DNA of 64,000 bases. Origin: Paenibacillus odorifer. GTDB taxonomy: Bacteria > Bacillota > Bacilli > Paenibacillales > Paenibacillaceae. The stretch's first letter is position 1. Every line of letters begins with the position of its first letter. The translations under genes were made by a program, and so were the position numbers. The notes beneath the pieces were generated by a model. That model searched no databases and was not told where the DNA came from. It worked only from the letters and a program-made list of their open reading frames with translations. The stretch covers positions 2,108,001-2,172,000 of the forward strand of contig NZ_CP009428.1 in the NCBI RefSeq assembly GCF_000758725.1, read 5' to 3'. This document shows positions 44,980-53,021 of this stretch, one piece after another.

Positions 44980-46349
44980 ATCTCATCCCTCCTGCGGAAT
45001 TTGCTGAGGTATAGACAATGCTCCAGAATGTGCTCGATGGAAGCTTTGCCCTCAGCGCGCAGGGAAGGGTGACGGAAGATGGAACGACCTGGTTTGGCGT
45101 TGGCCTCGAACATCCAGATGTCTTCATCCTGATCAATTCCGAGATCAAAGCCAATTTCACCGAGCAAATGACGATGCTGGACTTCTAGTGATTCTGCCAG
45201 CTTGATGGCTGTAGTCTTTGCACGCTGCAGTACTTCGTCAGCTCTTGCGCCGAATACACGTCCGAGTGCTTGCTGAGGTGTAAGCAATGCTCCTCCATTT
45301 TTAAGGTGAGTGGTGACACTGCCACGGCCGGCTTTTTTAGCGCCTATGCCGACTACAATCCACTGATTACTGCCGTTTTTATGCATATGGAACCGGAAAT
45401 CAATCGGGCAGCCATCTATTTCAATGAGGCGTATTCCCTGCTGAACTATATAATTTTGCAGATTTTGACCGTGACGCGAACGAAGCATACGCATAAGGGC
45501 TTCAAAGGTGGTAAAGCGTAAAAGAACGTTTTTTCCACCGCGGCGGTAGCGGGCAAAATACCCCTTTTTCGGGAGATAGGTAAGCCGATAAATTCCGTGA
45601 CCCAGACTTCCCGCAGAAGGTTTATAGTATACAAAATGATGGTGATCCAGCATTTCTCTCATTTTTTCCGTGGACGGATTGCTGTGGGTTTCAGGTACGT
45701 AACGATTTGCCGCCCCATCATTTTCTAAAAGCTTATAGATATCGGATTTATTGAAAAAGCTCCAGTTAAAGTATGGAATTCTTTTCCGCATAAATCGTTC
45801 GCGAAGTTGGTTGATATAGGGTGAGGTCTCAGCTCTCCGACTGGGCAATCGATTATAGACAACATCAGGCAGAGGGACCATTTTTCGTTCAAACTTACCG
45901 CTTGAAGTCAAAAAATATCCATAGACCTGTTCCTGTTGCCAGTTGATGTCACGCGGCATAAAGGCAAATATATAACATTTGTTGCTGCCTTCCCGCAGTA
46001 ATTGCTTGATGAACCCTGTGCGAGAACCGAAAGGCTGAGACGAGGAAGCAGGACCATCGGACAATATGCCAACTAAAGGTCCTAGCTGCACCTCGTCATT
46101 CTGTAGATTGCGTAAATAGACACCGCCTGATTTCGGAACCTTGATAGCGCTTTTTACGCCTGAGGCGAGATATAGGTGATTTCCGGCGCGCTTGATGGGC
46201 TTGATCATGGTCGGGGTGGCATCTTTACCGAGCCTTAAGCGTATATTTTTTTTCCCGGTTAACTTCAAGCTTTTCATCAGTGCACCTGATACATATACAA
46301 CTCTTTGGGGCTGCTTAGTGAAATGCACATTGCAAAAAGTGAGACTCAT
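44976..46349 (-). CDS. YheC/YheD-family ATP-grasp protein, copy 3 (YheD-like, long form)
   Basis: A 457-residue protein close in length to B. subtilis YheD (about 453). The first 95 residues form a beta-rich extension (VVYVSGALMKSLKLTGKKN..., VYLRNLQNDEVQLGPLVGIL). The ATP-grasp part has KPSAGSLGHGIYRLTY, QQGIRLIEIDGCPIDFRFH and metal site FEANAKPGRSIFRHP. GGAGGATTCATAA precedes the ATG. It directly abuts the copy 4 gene upstream (no gap), so the operon is continuous. Confidence 0.9.
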   Translation of the reverse strand: MSLTFCNVHFTKQPQRVVYVSGALMKSLKLTGKKNIRLRLGKDATPTMIKPIKRAGNHLYLASGVKSAIKVPKSGGVYLRNLQNDEVQLGPLVGILSDGPASSSQPFGSRTGFIKQLLREGSNKCYIFAFMPRDINWQQEQVYGYFLTSSGKFERKMVPLPDVVYNRLPSRRAETSPYINQLRERFMRKRIPYFNWSFFNKSDIYKLLENDGAANRYVPETHSNPSTEKMREMLDHHHFVYYKPSAGSLGHGIYRLTYLPKKGYFARYRRGGKNVLLRFTTFEALMRMLRSRHGQNLQNYIVQQGIRLIEIDGCPIDFRFHMHKNGSNQWIVVGIGAKKAGRGSVTTHLKNGGALLTPQQALGRVFGARADEVLQRAKTTAIKLAESLEVQHRHLLGEIGFDLGIDQDEDIWMFEANAKPGRSIFRHPSLRAEGKASIEHILEHCLYLSKFRRRDEM

Positions 46350-47516
46350 TTATGAATCCTCCTTAGGAACCATTGTTATCATTCTCCCGTTTGTAACGGA
46401 GCTGTCCGTAGATAGGGATGGTATCCGTCGTTGTGTGAGCAGTAGATGGCGCGCATAAGACAGTGGATTCTCGGCGGCGAGCTTAGCAGCCCGGCGGTCG
46501 CCCGTCAGCCGGAATACCGTGCGCCCTGGCTTGGAATTTGCTTCTAGTAAATGAATCCGACCGCTCGAATCAATACCGAAATCAAGGCCGAGTTCTCCAA
46601 GCCTGCCGCATGCAGCCTCCAGTAGTGGAGGCAAGTATGCAGCTTCTGCAGCAAGCTCACGCATGATGTCTTTTCCACCCTGACCATATTCTGCAAGCAA
46701 AAAAGGCAGGGGAGAAACAGCTGTTCCGCCGCCATGCAGGTTCGAAGTCAGCGAACCTTGGTTACCCAGCCGTACGGCCATGCCGGTAAGAGTCCAGCGG
46801 CCAAGGCCATTCTTTTGCATCAATACACGCACATCGAACGGTTGCCCCTTACTATTAGTTAGGTGCAGGAAAGGCTGTATAATATAGCGGCGTGAGCCGA
46901 TAAATTCATGAATCCAGTTCAGTCCTTCAGCCTGTGAGTCGAAAACATATTGAAATGGTGTATTTGTTCCGTCACGCCCTCGTACTCTCATGCCTCTGTT
47001 CTGCAGTATGGAATGTAATGTACGTTTGCCATGGGTGCCGGCCTTGGGCTTTAGAAAAACTCCATATTCTCTTTCAGCAAGCATTGTACTTAACCTGCGG
47101 GTACCGGTATAGAGTACAGTTTCCGGCAGTATTGCCGCTGCTCTCCGGTCGCGCTTCAATATCTCATGTACACCCCATTTATCTGGCAAACCTCGAGACC
47201 AAGGTAGAGAACGATGAAGAGAAGAAAGTGCAGCGGAAGCTTCTTTTCTTTCTTTCGGACCTTCGTGAAAACAGCGATTATAGACAATATCTGGCGGTGA
47301 AGAAGTGGTATTCTGCCAGCTTCCATCTTTCCAGGTATAGCCGGTAATGGAGGAACCGTCTGCCGCTACTCCGTCTGGATGAAATACGAGGACTTTTAGG
47401 CTGTATAGAGGAGCTGCCCGGCATAAATGACTGCAAAACTCTGGCTCGGCGATCGGTGGATTCCCGTTGCGGCGGCCTGTCATAATGCCGAGGAACCCCA
47501 CTTCTTTTTCAGTCAT
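46350..47516 (-). CDS. YheC/YheD-family ATP-grasp protein, copy 4 (YheC-like)
   Basis: A 388-residue short-form ATP-grasp protein beginning MTEKEVGFLGIMTGRRNGNP. Motifs are FLKPKAGTHGKRTLHSIL (the usual GKGI is changed to GKRT), QPFLHLTNSKGQPFDVRVL and metal site LEANSKPGRTVFRLTG. It lies 10 bases after copy 5 and immediately before copy 3. The altered glycine loop may affect nucleotide binding, but the lysine and the metal-site residues are kept. Confidence 0.9.
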   Translation of the reverse strand: MTEKEVGFLGIMTGRRNGNPPIAEPEFCSHLCRAAPLYSLKVLVFHPDGVAADGSSITGYTWKDGSWQNTTSSPPDIVYNRCFHEGPKERKEASAALSSLHRSLPWSRGLPDKWGVHEILKRDRRAAAILPETVLYTGTRRLSTMLAEREYGVFLKPKAGTHGKRTLHSILQNRGMRVRGRDGTNTPFQYVFDSQAEGLNWIHEFIGSRRYIIQPFLHLTNSKGQPFDVRVLMQKNGLGRWTLTGMAVRLGNQGSLTSNLHGGGTAVSPLPFLLAEYGQGGKDIMRELAAEAAYLPPLLEAACGRLGELGLDFGIDSSGRIHLLEANSKPGRTVFRLTGDRRAAKLAAENPLSYARHLLLTQRRIPSLSTDSSVTNGRMITMVPKEDS

Positions 47517-47526
47517 CGTGTCCTCC

Positions 47527-48894
47527 TTATAAACCGGCCAAGTAGCGGCAATATAAAATCATTTGCTTGACGGACGGTCTTATTTTTTGATCGTTTAACG
47601 GTGTATTATCGTTCTTGGAGGGCTTGGAGTTAACCTCTAAGAGCCATATTCGTCCTGATTGATCCAGTGCCAGATCGATTCCGAGCTCTCCGAAATGAGC
47701 GGGGATAAAGGTTTCGACCCCTCTTGCAATGGCAAGTGCTGCTCTGGGCAGCTGAAGCTGAACGTTTTCTTTTGCGCCCGGAGGAAGACTGCTCTTGCTA
47801 ATCGCTTCTTTCACTGTGCTGAGACTGCCACCTCTAGCTAAATTAGACACGAAGTGATTGCTTCCGGCGGTGCGGGCGACAATGGAGGTAACTCCCCATT
47901 TTCCGCTGCCATTCTTCTGAACAAGTGCCCGGAAATCTACAGGTCGCCTTCCTAGCTCCATCAAAGGCAATCCCTGCTGAATCTGGTATCGAGTGGTCTT
48001 CATTTTGGGAGCGATGGACTGGTACAATTTAGCGAGAGTGGTGTAGCTTTGCTTGCGTGTACCTATGGAGGTAGTAGACAATAGACGGTAACCTCCGCCT
48101 TCTTCTTTAGAGATACGAAGTATGCCTTTGCCGAGACTGCCTCGTACAGGTTTCAAAAATACACTTGGGTAATGGCTGCACATCTTCTTCATTACGGCAA
48201 AGCCGTTCAACGCATGCGATTCAGGTAAATACCGCTGCAGGGAAGGGTCTTGCGCTAAAGCTTCAAATACCTCTGTCTTGTCAAGAAATTTTTCGTTGAA
48301 GAAATGCGTTCCATATCGCGATTTTACATCCGCCAAAAAATGCTGTACGCTAGGTTTATTCTCCACCTTTCGCGTCGTTAACCGATTGTTGATTACATCG
48401 GCAATGGGCAGACTCATTTTTCTCCAACCCTCGTTGTATACCCAGCCCTGAATGGAAGAACTGCGTGTTTCCAGCGCTTCCGGGGTAAAGAAATATACAT
48501 AGGCGCCTTGTGTGTGGCAGGCATTTGTCAATTCCCGGCAGAACATGGTAATGGGTCCAAACAACCTGTCGAGATTATCTGGATGGTCACGACTGACGAG
48601 CACGCCGATCAACGGTCCAAGCCGCAAGGTGCGGCTTACAGAGCTGTAAGAAACGTTGAGGGTTTGTCGGTGTTTCCATCCGGTCCGCCGCGCCAGTCCT
48701 TCGCTTACACGCAGGATGTCGGATTTGGGAGCCGAGATAATGGTAACCTCCTGCCGGAAAGAGCCGAATGCCAGCTGGAGTGTTCCGTGAGACGGGATTT
48801 TGAGTCTTTTCATGGATTTTTCGCCAAGCATTATAGCGTTTTCCTGCAGGATGCCCGAGTTGACCGTATGGACCGGGATCTTGAATTGGGACAT
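47527..48894 (-). CDS. YheC/YheD-family ATP-grasp protein, copy 5 (YheD-like, first gene)
   Basis: A 455-residue long-form protein, first gene of the operon. The N-terminal beta-rich extension (FKIPVHTVNSGILQENAIML... LRLGPLIGVLVSRD) is followed by the ATP-grasp part with FLKPVRGSLGKGILRISK, QQGLPLMELGRRPVDFRAL and metal site LEVNSKPSKND. ATG 48894 is chosen because AAGGAG sits 7 bases before it; the frame is open to 48921. It is divergent from yheA, the same neighbourhood as in B. subtilis, where yheA, yheC and yheD lie together. Confidence 0.9.
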   Translation of the reverse strand: MSQFKIPVHTVNSGILQENAIMLGEKSMKRLKIPSHGTLQLAFGSFRQEVTIISAPKSDILRVSEGLARRTGWKHRQTLNVSYSSVSRTLRLGPLIGVLVSRDHPDNLDRLFGPITMFCRELTNACHTQGAYVYFFTPEALETRSSSIQGWVYNEGWRKMSLPIADVINNRLTTRKVENKPSVQHFLADVKSRYGTHFFNEKFLDKTEVFEALAQDPSLQRYLPESHALNGFAVMKKMCSHYPSVFLKPVRGSLGKGILRISKEEGGGYRLLSTTSIGTRKQSYTTLAKLYQSIAPKMKTTRYQIQQGLPLMELGRRPVDFRALVQKNGSGKWGVTSIVARTAGSNHFVSNLARGGSLSTVKEAISKSSLPPGAKENVQLQLPRAALAIARGVETFIPAHFGELGIDLALDQSGRIWLLEVNSKPSKNDNTPLNDQKIRPSVKQMILYCRYLAGL

Positions 48895-49081
48895 CGTGGA
48901 TCTCCTTCCGGTAGGCAGCATGATGCCGGCAATTTGGTAGCTAAGGGTTACATATCATTCATCATATGGAGACAGATGACCCTTGGTGATTGACCTAATC
49001 GCTAAAAACCTTGCCCAGTCATTTCATAAGCTCGGCCCAAGAAGCGAAACAAGTATGGAATGAGCGAATATTGGAAACTAA

Positions 49082-49255
49082 AGCAGCGTGGATTCAGGAA
49101 GCGGCTGCTAACAAAACTTAAGCGTATGTTTTCGGAGTGAGTTTTTAGAGCAGAGTAGATTCAGGAAGCAGCTGTTACAAAACCTAAGCGTAAGCTTCCG
49201 AAGTGAGTTTTGCACGAAGACGATCTGAGGAGTGTACGCTAACAAAACTTTTAGG
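49082..49255. repeat. Imperfect direct repeat upstream of yheA
   Basis: Two copies of about 64 bases, 49082-49145 and 49149-49211, share AGCAG.GT.GATTCAGGAAGC then a block ending in GTGAGTTTT. A partial third copy (GCTAACAAAACTT) is at 49238-49250, just before the yheA ribosome site. Each full copy contains facing arms AAAACTTA/TGAGTTTT that could fold. The gap 48895-49265 holds no recognisable gene besides these repeats. Confidence 0.7.
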
Positions 49256-49265
49256 AGGAATCATA

Positions 49266-49604
49266 ATGAGCATTCACGACAAAGCACATGAACTGGCGAA
49301 AGCCATTAAAGAGAGCAGCGAGGTATCGGACATCAGAAATGCCATGAAGGTCGTAGAAACGGATCCTGAAGCGAAAGCGATGCTGGACAATTTCCGCCAA
49401 GGTCAGATGGAGCTGCAACAACGGATGATGAGCGGAGAAATGCCTCCACAAGAAGAAATGGAAAAGATGGAGAAGCTGTTCGAGGTGCTTAATTTGAATC
49501 TTGGCATTCGTCGTCTGTTCGATGCGGAACGCCGTCTGAGCGTTGTAATCGAGGATGTAAATAAAATTATCACCGAGAGTTTGTCCCAATTGTACGGTGA
49601 ATAA
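49266..49604 (+). CDS. yheA: YlbF/YmcA-superfamily protein, YheA-like
   Basis: A 112-residue all-alpha protein of the Com_YlbF / UPF0342 family (MSIHDKAHELAKAIKESSEV..., METDPEAKAMLDNFR-like core, ending SLSQLYGE). The LYG ending and lengths match B. subtilis YheA. Relatives YlbF and YmcA influence sporulation and RNA processing; YheA's own role is unclear. TTAGGAGG precedes ATG 49266; the frame is open to 49203. It is divergent from the ATP-grasp operon and followed by a terminator. Confidence 0.88.
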   Translation: MSIHDKAHELAKAIKESSEVSDIRNAMKVVETDPEAKAMLDNFRQGQMELQQRMMSGEMPPQEEMEKMEKLFEVLNLNLGIRRLFDAERRLSVVIEDVNKIITESLSQLYGE

Positions 49605-49624
49605 ATTTCAGCAATGAAAATCAA

Positions 49625-49672
49625 AAGAGGGTGTTCCCGAAGCCGATGGCTCTGGAAGCACCCTCTTTCTTG
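49625..49672 (+). terminator. Intrinsic terminator after yheA
   Basis: AGAGGGTG (49625-49632) pairs with CACCCTCT (49659-49666), with inner TTCC/GGAA pairing, followed by TTCTTG. A CCTCAA hexanucleotide microsatellite follows at about 49707-49734. Confidence 0.7.
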
Positions 49673-49734
49673 TGGCTGTGACTATATGGCTAGCCTAAGC
49701 TCAAGCTCGACCTCAACCTCAACCTCAACCTCAA

Positions 49735-50310
49735 CTAATCTTGTTTACCTTCGACTGCGCAGAGAAGAATACCAGCTGCCAAACCTAAGCGGCGATCAAG
49801 CTTGCCTTTTCGATCCTCCGAGAAGTCAGCCATAATTTTGGTGACAAATGGATTGAAATTTTGCTTGAAGGCAGGGATCGTAGTATCATCCATCTCGATA
49901 TTATATTTCTGCGGAATAATAGCGATGAAGCGGCGCAGTAAAGCCATCGCGGTGCTGTCTTCCTTGATTTTTCCGATTTCCTGATCATGACGGTCAAGAA
50001 TAATCCATTCATCCTTCAAAATAGATTTGAGACCCTTACGGCGAAAAGCACCAATATGCTCACCGGACTCTGTATCGTGTACATCATAAGTAGCGCTAAA
50101 ATCGACGACGCTACGGGCTTTTATGCGCAGAAGCTCCTTCTGCATAGATTCATCCGTATAAAGTGCAATGTCTTCTTTAAGCTTGAACGCTTTCATTTGT
50201 GAATAGAGCACAAGCTGCTCAGAGCTGTCAAAAATATGAAGTTTCGCACCCATGATCGAAAATACCTTTTTGCGAATTATGTATTCGGTATGATTATAAG
50301 CTGCATTCAA
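49735..50310 (-). CDS. LURP-one-related / scramblase-like family protein
   Basis: A 191-residue protein. The pattern YIIRKKVFSIMGAKLHIFD at the start, followed by strands such as LRIKARSVVDFSATYDVHD and EWIILDRHDQEIGKIKED, is that of the LURP-one-related (Tubby-like) barrel found in many Firmicutes. Function in bacteria is not established. A TTG start at 50310 (TTGAATGCA) fits best because GGGGAGG lies about 10 bases before it; upstream in-frame ATGs at 50343/50340 precede that site. It stands alone on the minus strand. Confidence 0.75.
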   Translation of the reverse strand: MNAAYNHTEYIIRKKVFSIMGAKLHIFDSSEQLVLYSQMKAFKLKEDIALYTDESMQKELLRIKARSVVDFSATYDVHDTESGEHIGAFRRKGLKSILKDEWIILDRHDQEIGKIKEDSTAMALLRRFIAIIPQKYNIEMDDTTIPAFKQNFNPFVTKIMADFSEDRKGKLDRRLGLAAGILLCAVEGKQD

Positions 50311-50505
50311 TTCAAAAACGCCTCCCCTAAATGAAATCATCATCTCATATATAAGCGTCTCTTGCTATATAAATGCTAACCTTTTATACATAATTTTGAA
50401 AAGGTTATATTTTTTAATGGACTTGTCTCATATTACGGGCCTCATGTTCATAGAGTAGAGATATAGATTCAATCGAATATCCTGTCTACGAAGGAGCTGT
50501 TATTA

Positions 50506-50787
50506 ATGAGAAAAAGAAACAAGTTCAAACACGGTGTCTATCTCTTGCTGGCGTTGGCCATGCTTTTGTATGCACTGCCGAAGCTTTCGCTTGCGAATGG
50601 ACCGAGTTGGGTGTTTGGTTTTGGAGTCGTCTGGTCACTTTTTGCGTTTATGGTCATTGCGGCACATCTGCATTTTATTATCGGGGTTGATGAGGAAAAG
50701 ACCAAACGTTTGGAAGCTGTGCGAAAAGAAAAGCTGGAGCAATGGCAGACAAAGTGGAATGAAGAAACTAGAGTTTCGCAAAGATAA
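50506..50787 (+). CDS. Small membrane protein of unknown function
   Basis: A 93-residue protein with two predicted transmembrane helices (VYLLLALAMLLYALPKLSLA and FGFGVVWSLFAFMVIAAHLHFII) and a charged cytoplasmic tail (EEKTKRLEAVRKEKLEQWQ). GAAGGAGC precedes the ATG by about 8 bases. No family was recognised. It ends about 50 bases before the 51-bp tandem repeat array. Confidence 0.75.
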   Translation: MRKRNKFKHGVYLLLALAMLLYALPKLSLANGPSWVFGFGVVWSLFAFMVIAAHLHFIIGVDEEKTKRLEAVRKEKLEQWQTKWNEETRVSQR

Positions 50788-50839
50788 TAGAGTTGGGGTC
50801 GATTACTAAAAAAAGCTAGATTAGCTTCAGGTCTCTCGA

Positions 50840-51540
50840 AAAGCACGGCAGTCGTGCAAAGAGAGGCATAAGTGCCTTAGAATGTTGCGGAAAGCGCAGA
50901 AGTGCCGAAAAGAGAGGTATAAATACCGTAGAATGCCGCGGAAAGCGTAGAAGTAGCTAAAAGAGAAGTATAAATGCCTTAGAATGCCGCGCAAAACACC
51001 AAAGTAGCCAAAAGAAAGGTATAAATACCGTAGAATGCCGGGCAAAACGCAAAAGTCGTGAAAAGAGAAGTATAAATACCGTAGAATGCCGGGCAAAACA
51101 CCAAAGTAGCCAAAAGAAAGGTATAAATACCGTAGAATGCCGGGCAAAACGCAAAAGACGTGAAAAGAGAAGTATAAATACCGTAGAATGTCGCACAAAA
51201 CGCATAAGTAGCCAAAAGAGAAGTATAAATACCGTAGAATGCCGCACAAAACGCACAAGTACCCAAAAGAGAGGTATAAATACCGTAGAATGCCGCGGAA
51301 ATCGCACAAGTAGCCAAAAGAGAGGTATAAATACCGTAGAATGCCGGGCAAAACACCAAAGTAGCCAAAAGAAAGGTATAAATACCGTAGAATGCCGGGC
51401 AAATCGTAAAAGTAGCCAAAAGAGAAGTATAAATACCGTAGAATGTCGCACAAAACGCATAAGTAGCCAAAAGAGAAGTATAAATACCTCAGAATGCCGA
51501 GCCAAGCGCAAAAGTCACACAAAGAGGCATACAAAAAAGA
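50840..51540. repeat. 51-bp tandem repeat array (minisatellite), about 14 units
   Basis: Twelve uninterrupted 51-base units run from 50891 to 51502 with no length change, with one degenerate unit on each side (from 50840, and 51503 onward). The shared core reads GTATAAATACCGTAGAATG in most units, and GGTAT/ATACC can pair within it. Three units (50993, 51095, 51350) are identical over all 51 bases, and neighbouring units form a 102-base higher-order pattern. Because 51 is divisible by three, all three minus-strand frames stay open for long stretches, but none has a ribosome site. Confidence 0.93.
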
Positions 51541-51554
51541 CACACTCATACGAA

Positions 51555-51612
51555 AAAGCCCACTAGCCTAAGCAGTGGGCTTTAATATGCCCCCTGCATT
51601 GCTTGCAGGGGG
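51555..51612 (-). terminator. Two hairpins after the 46-residue protein gene
   Basis: CCCCTGCA (51591-51598) pairs with TGCAGGGG (51604-51611), directly after the stop of the small minus-strand gene. AAAGCCCACT (51555-51564) pairs with AGTGGGCTTT (51574-51583), followed on the minus strand by TTTTTCG. The second looks like an ordinary terminator. Confidence 0.65.
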
Positions 51613-51619
51613 TTAAATG

Positions 51620-51760
51620 TTATTTTTCACCCGTAAAAGGATTGATCTCATTGGTGAGATCTCTTCCAGCCTTCTTTTCTTCGGCAGATATCCGTTTACC
51701 AAGAGCCGCGTAATACCACACTGCAGGAACGAGGACCGCGAGTATAAAAAGAAATTGCAT
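51620..51760 (-). CDS. Small single-span membrane protein (46 residues)
   Basis: A 47-codon gene reading MQFLFILAVLVPAVWYYAAL at its start, one transmembrane helix, then a charged tail (GKRISAEEKKAGRDLTNEIN) ending FTGEK. AAAGGAG lies 8 bases before the ATG at 51760, and a hairpin terminator follows, so the unit is complete. The layout resembles small membrane proteins of Bacillales with a helix and a basic/acidic tail. No family was recognised. Confidence 0.65.
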   Translation of the reverse strand: MQFLFILAVLVPAVWYYAALGKRISAEEKKAGRDLTNEINPFTGEK

Positions 51761-51829
51761 AAGCTCAGCTCCTTTCACGTCGATAGTATAAACTTTTTTC
51801 CTGATCGTAGAGAGGATGGACTTAATCCT

Positions 51830-51873
51830 ACCATCATCCGACCATCATCCGACCATCATCCGACCATCCCATC
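51830..51873. repeat. 11-bp tandem repeat
   Basis: ACCATCATCCG is repeated three times and followed by a partial fourth copy (ACCATCCCATCC). It lies between the small membrane protein and the lipoprotein gene. Confidence 0.8.
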
Positions 51874-51898
51874 CACGTGTTAAGCAAAAACAATCCGA

Positions 51899-52721
51899 TT
51901 ACTTTTTACTGACCGAGCATTGAACTTCAAATACATAACTGGCGCTTCCCTGAGGCCATCTTGCATGGATGATATATAGGTGTCTGCCGCTACCTGCTGC
52001 GAGTTTTGTCCACGGAAAGGGCTTCGTCTGGTCGTTCCCCACCAGGAAATGAAGCCATAACCTCCATCTCCTTGGGTGCATATGAGAATTCGAGTTCTAC
52101 CTGATCACCGCTGATGGCTTTGGGATGTACCTTCTGTTTGGAAACCAGCTCATCGTAAGAAGCCATATCCACACATACGCCTTTGCCATTGTCGGTCCAG
52201 CAATAAGAGCCTTGAATAGCCTCGAACTGCTCACCGCCAACAGTAACTTGAACGCTTGGGGGCTGTGGGTTAACAGTGTCTTCTGATGAATTCTTATCTT
52301 CATTAAAAGTTGATTGAAACAAGTCCAATAGATCCTTTTTGCTGGTATCTGACAGGCGATAGTGGCCCATTTGTCCTGATTTAATGAGTAACCCATTGTT
52401 ACTTCCGACGATCCAAAAAGAGAATTCATAACTTATGCCATCCTTCATGTTCACAGTGGTTCTGTAATCGCTGGGAGCAATATCTAGTTGTCCTCTATCA
52501 TATTCAGCAGTAGTTATGGCTTGAACGAAACGTTCAAAGGAGGATGTATCAGAAATAGTCGTCGTTGGCTGTTTTCTTTCAATTAAGTTGATAGAAACTA
52601 TATTATTTGCATCCAGCTCTATCTGGTCTGCTTGTTTTATTTCGTTTCCCGTATTTCCACAGCTGACCAGTCCTATGAAAAGCAAAGTAAGGGTAAGTAG
52701 TAATAAAGCGGTCTTGTTCAT
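51899..52721 (-). pseudogene. Lipoprotein gene, apparently frameshifted near its 3' end
   Basis: The intact frame 51990-52721 gives 243 residues: a signal peptide with lipobox LVSC (C21), a region with SYEFSFWIVGSNNGLLIKS and GSYCWTDNGKGVCVDMAS, then YAPKEMEVMASF. After this it runs into FPGGERPDEALSVDKTRSR and stops. The next frame continues a convincing C terminus: FLVGNDQTKPFPW, LAAGSGRHLYIIHARWPQGS, YVFEVQCSVSKK, ending at 51899. This suggests a one-base indel near 52045-52060 that replaced about 47 residues by 19. Either the gene is truncated or the read contains an error. A lipoprotein anchored outside the membrane is expected; function unknown. Confidence 0.7.
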
Positions 52722-52950
52722 ATCTTCAATGCTCCTTTACACATTCATTAATTCTCAGACTATAAAAAAGAGGAAAAGGTTGCTAAATAAAGGCAGCGAA
52801 TTTTTAAGGTCAGCTTAAAACGCATCAGAGATATTCAGTTTCAAAAAATTCGATTTTAAGGTGGTTTTCAAACTTGCTATGTGGCAATACCTACCTTAAT
52901 CGTAGATTGTGTAAGGAGAGTGAAATTCGAATCCGAAGCTTATGAATCGG

Positions 52951-52980
52951 TTGTACTGAGCCATTCTATCGTTGTATAAT
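52951..52980 (+). promoter_or_regulatory. Sigma-A promoter of ytoI
   Basis: TTGTAC (52951-52956) and TATAAT (52975-52980) are 18 bases apart, ending 41 bases before the start at 53022. The rest of the gap 52722-52950 shows no gene. Confidence 0.6.
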
Positions 52981-53021
52981 AGGTACAGTATAGTACAGAT
53001 CGGAGCATGGGGGTGTAACAG

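Noticed and set aside
50840-51540. CRISPR array
   Set aside because: Units are contiguous with no variable spacers of constant size between identical repeats, and there are no cas genes in the window.
50827-51549. Three long overlapping minus-strand ORFs (163-240 codons) encoding aromatic 17-residue repeats
   Set aside because: All three frames are open at once because the DNA repeats every 51 bases; none has a ribosome site, and the pattern is explained by the tandem array.
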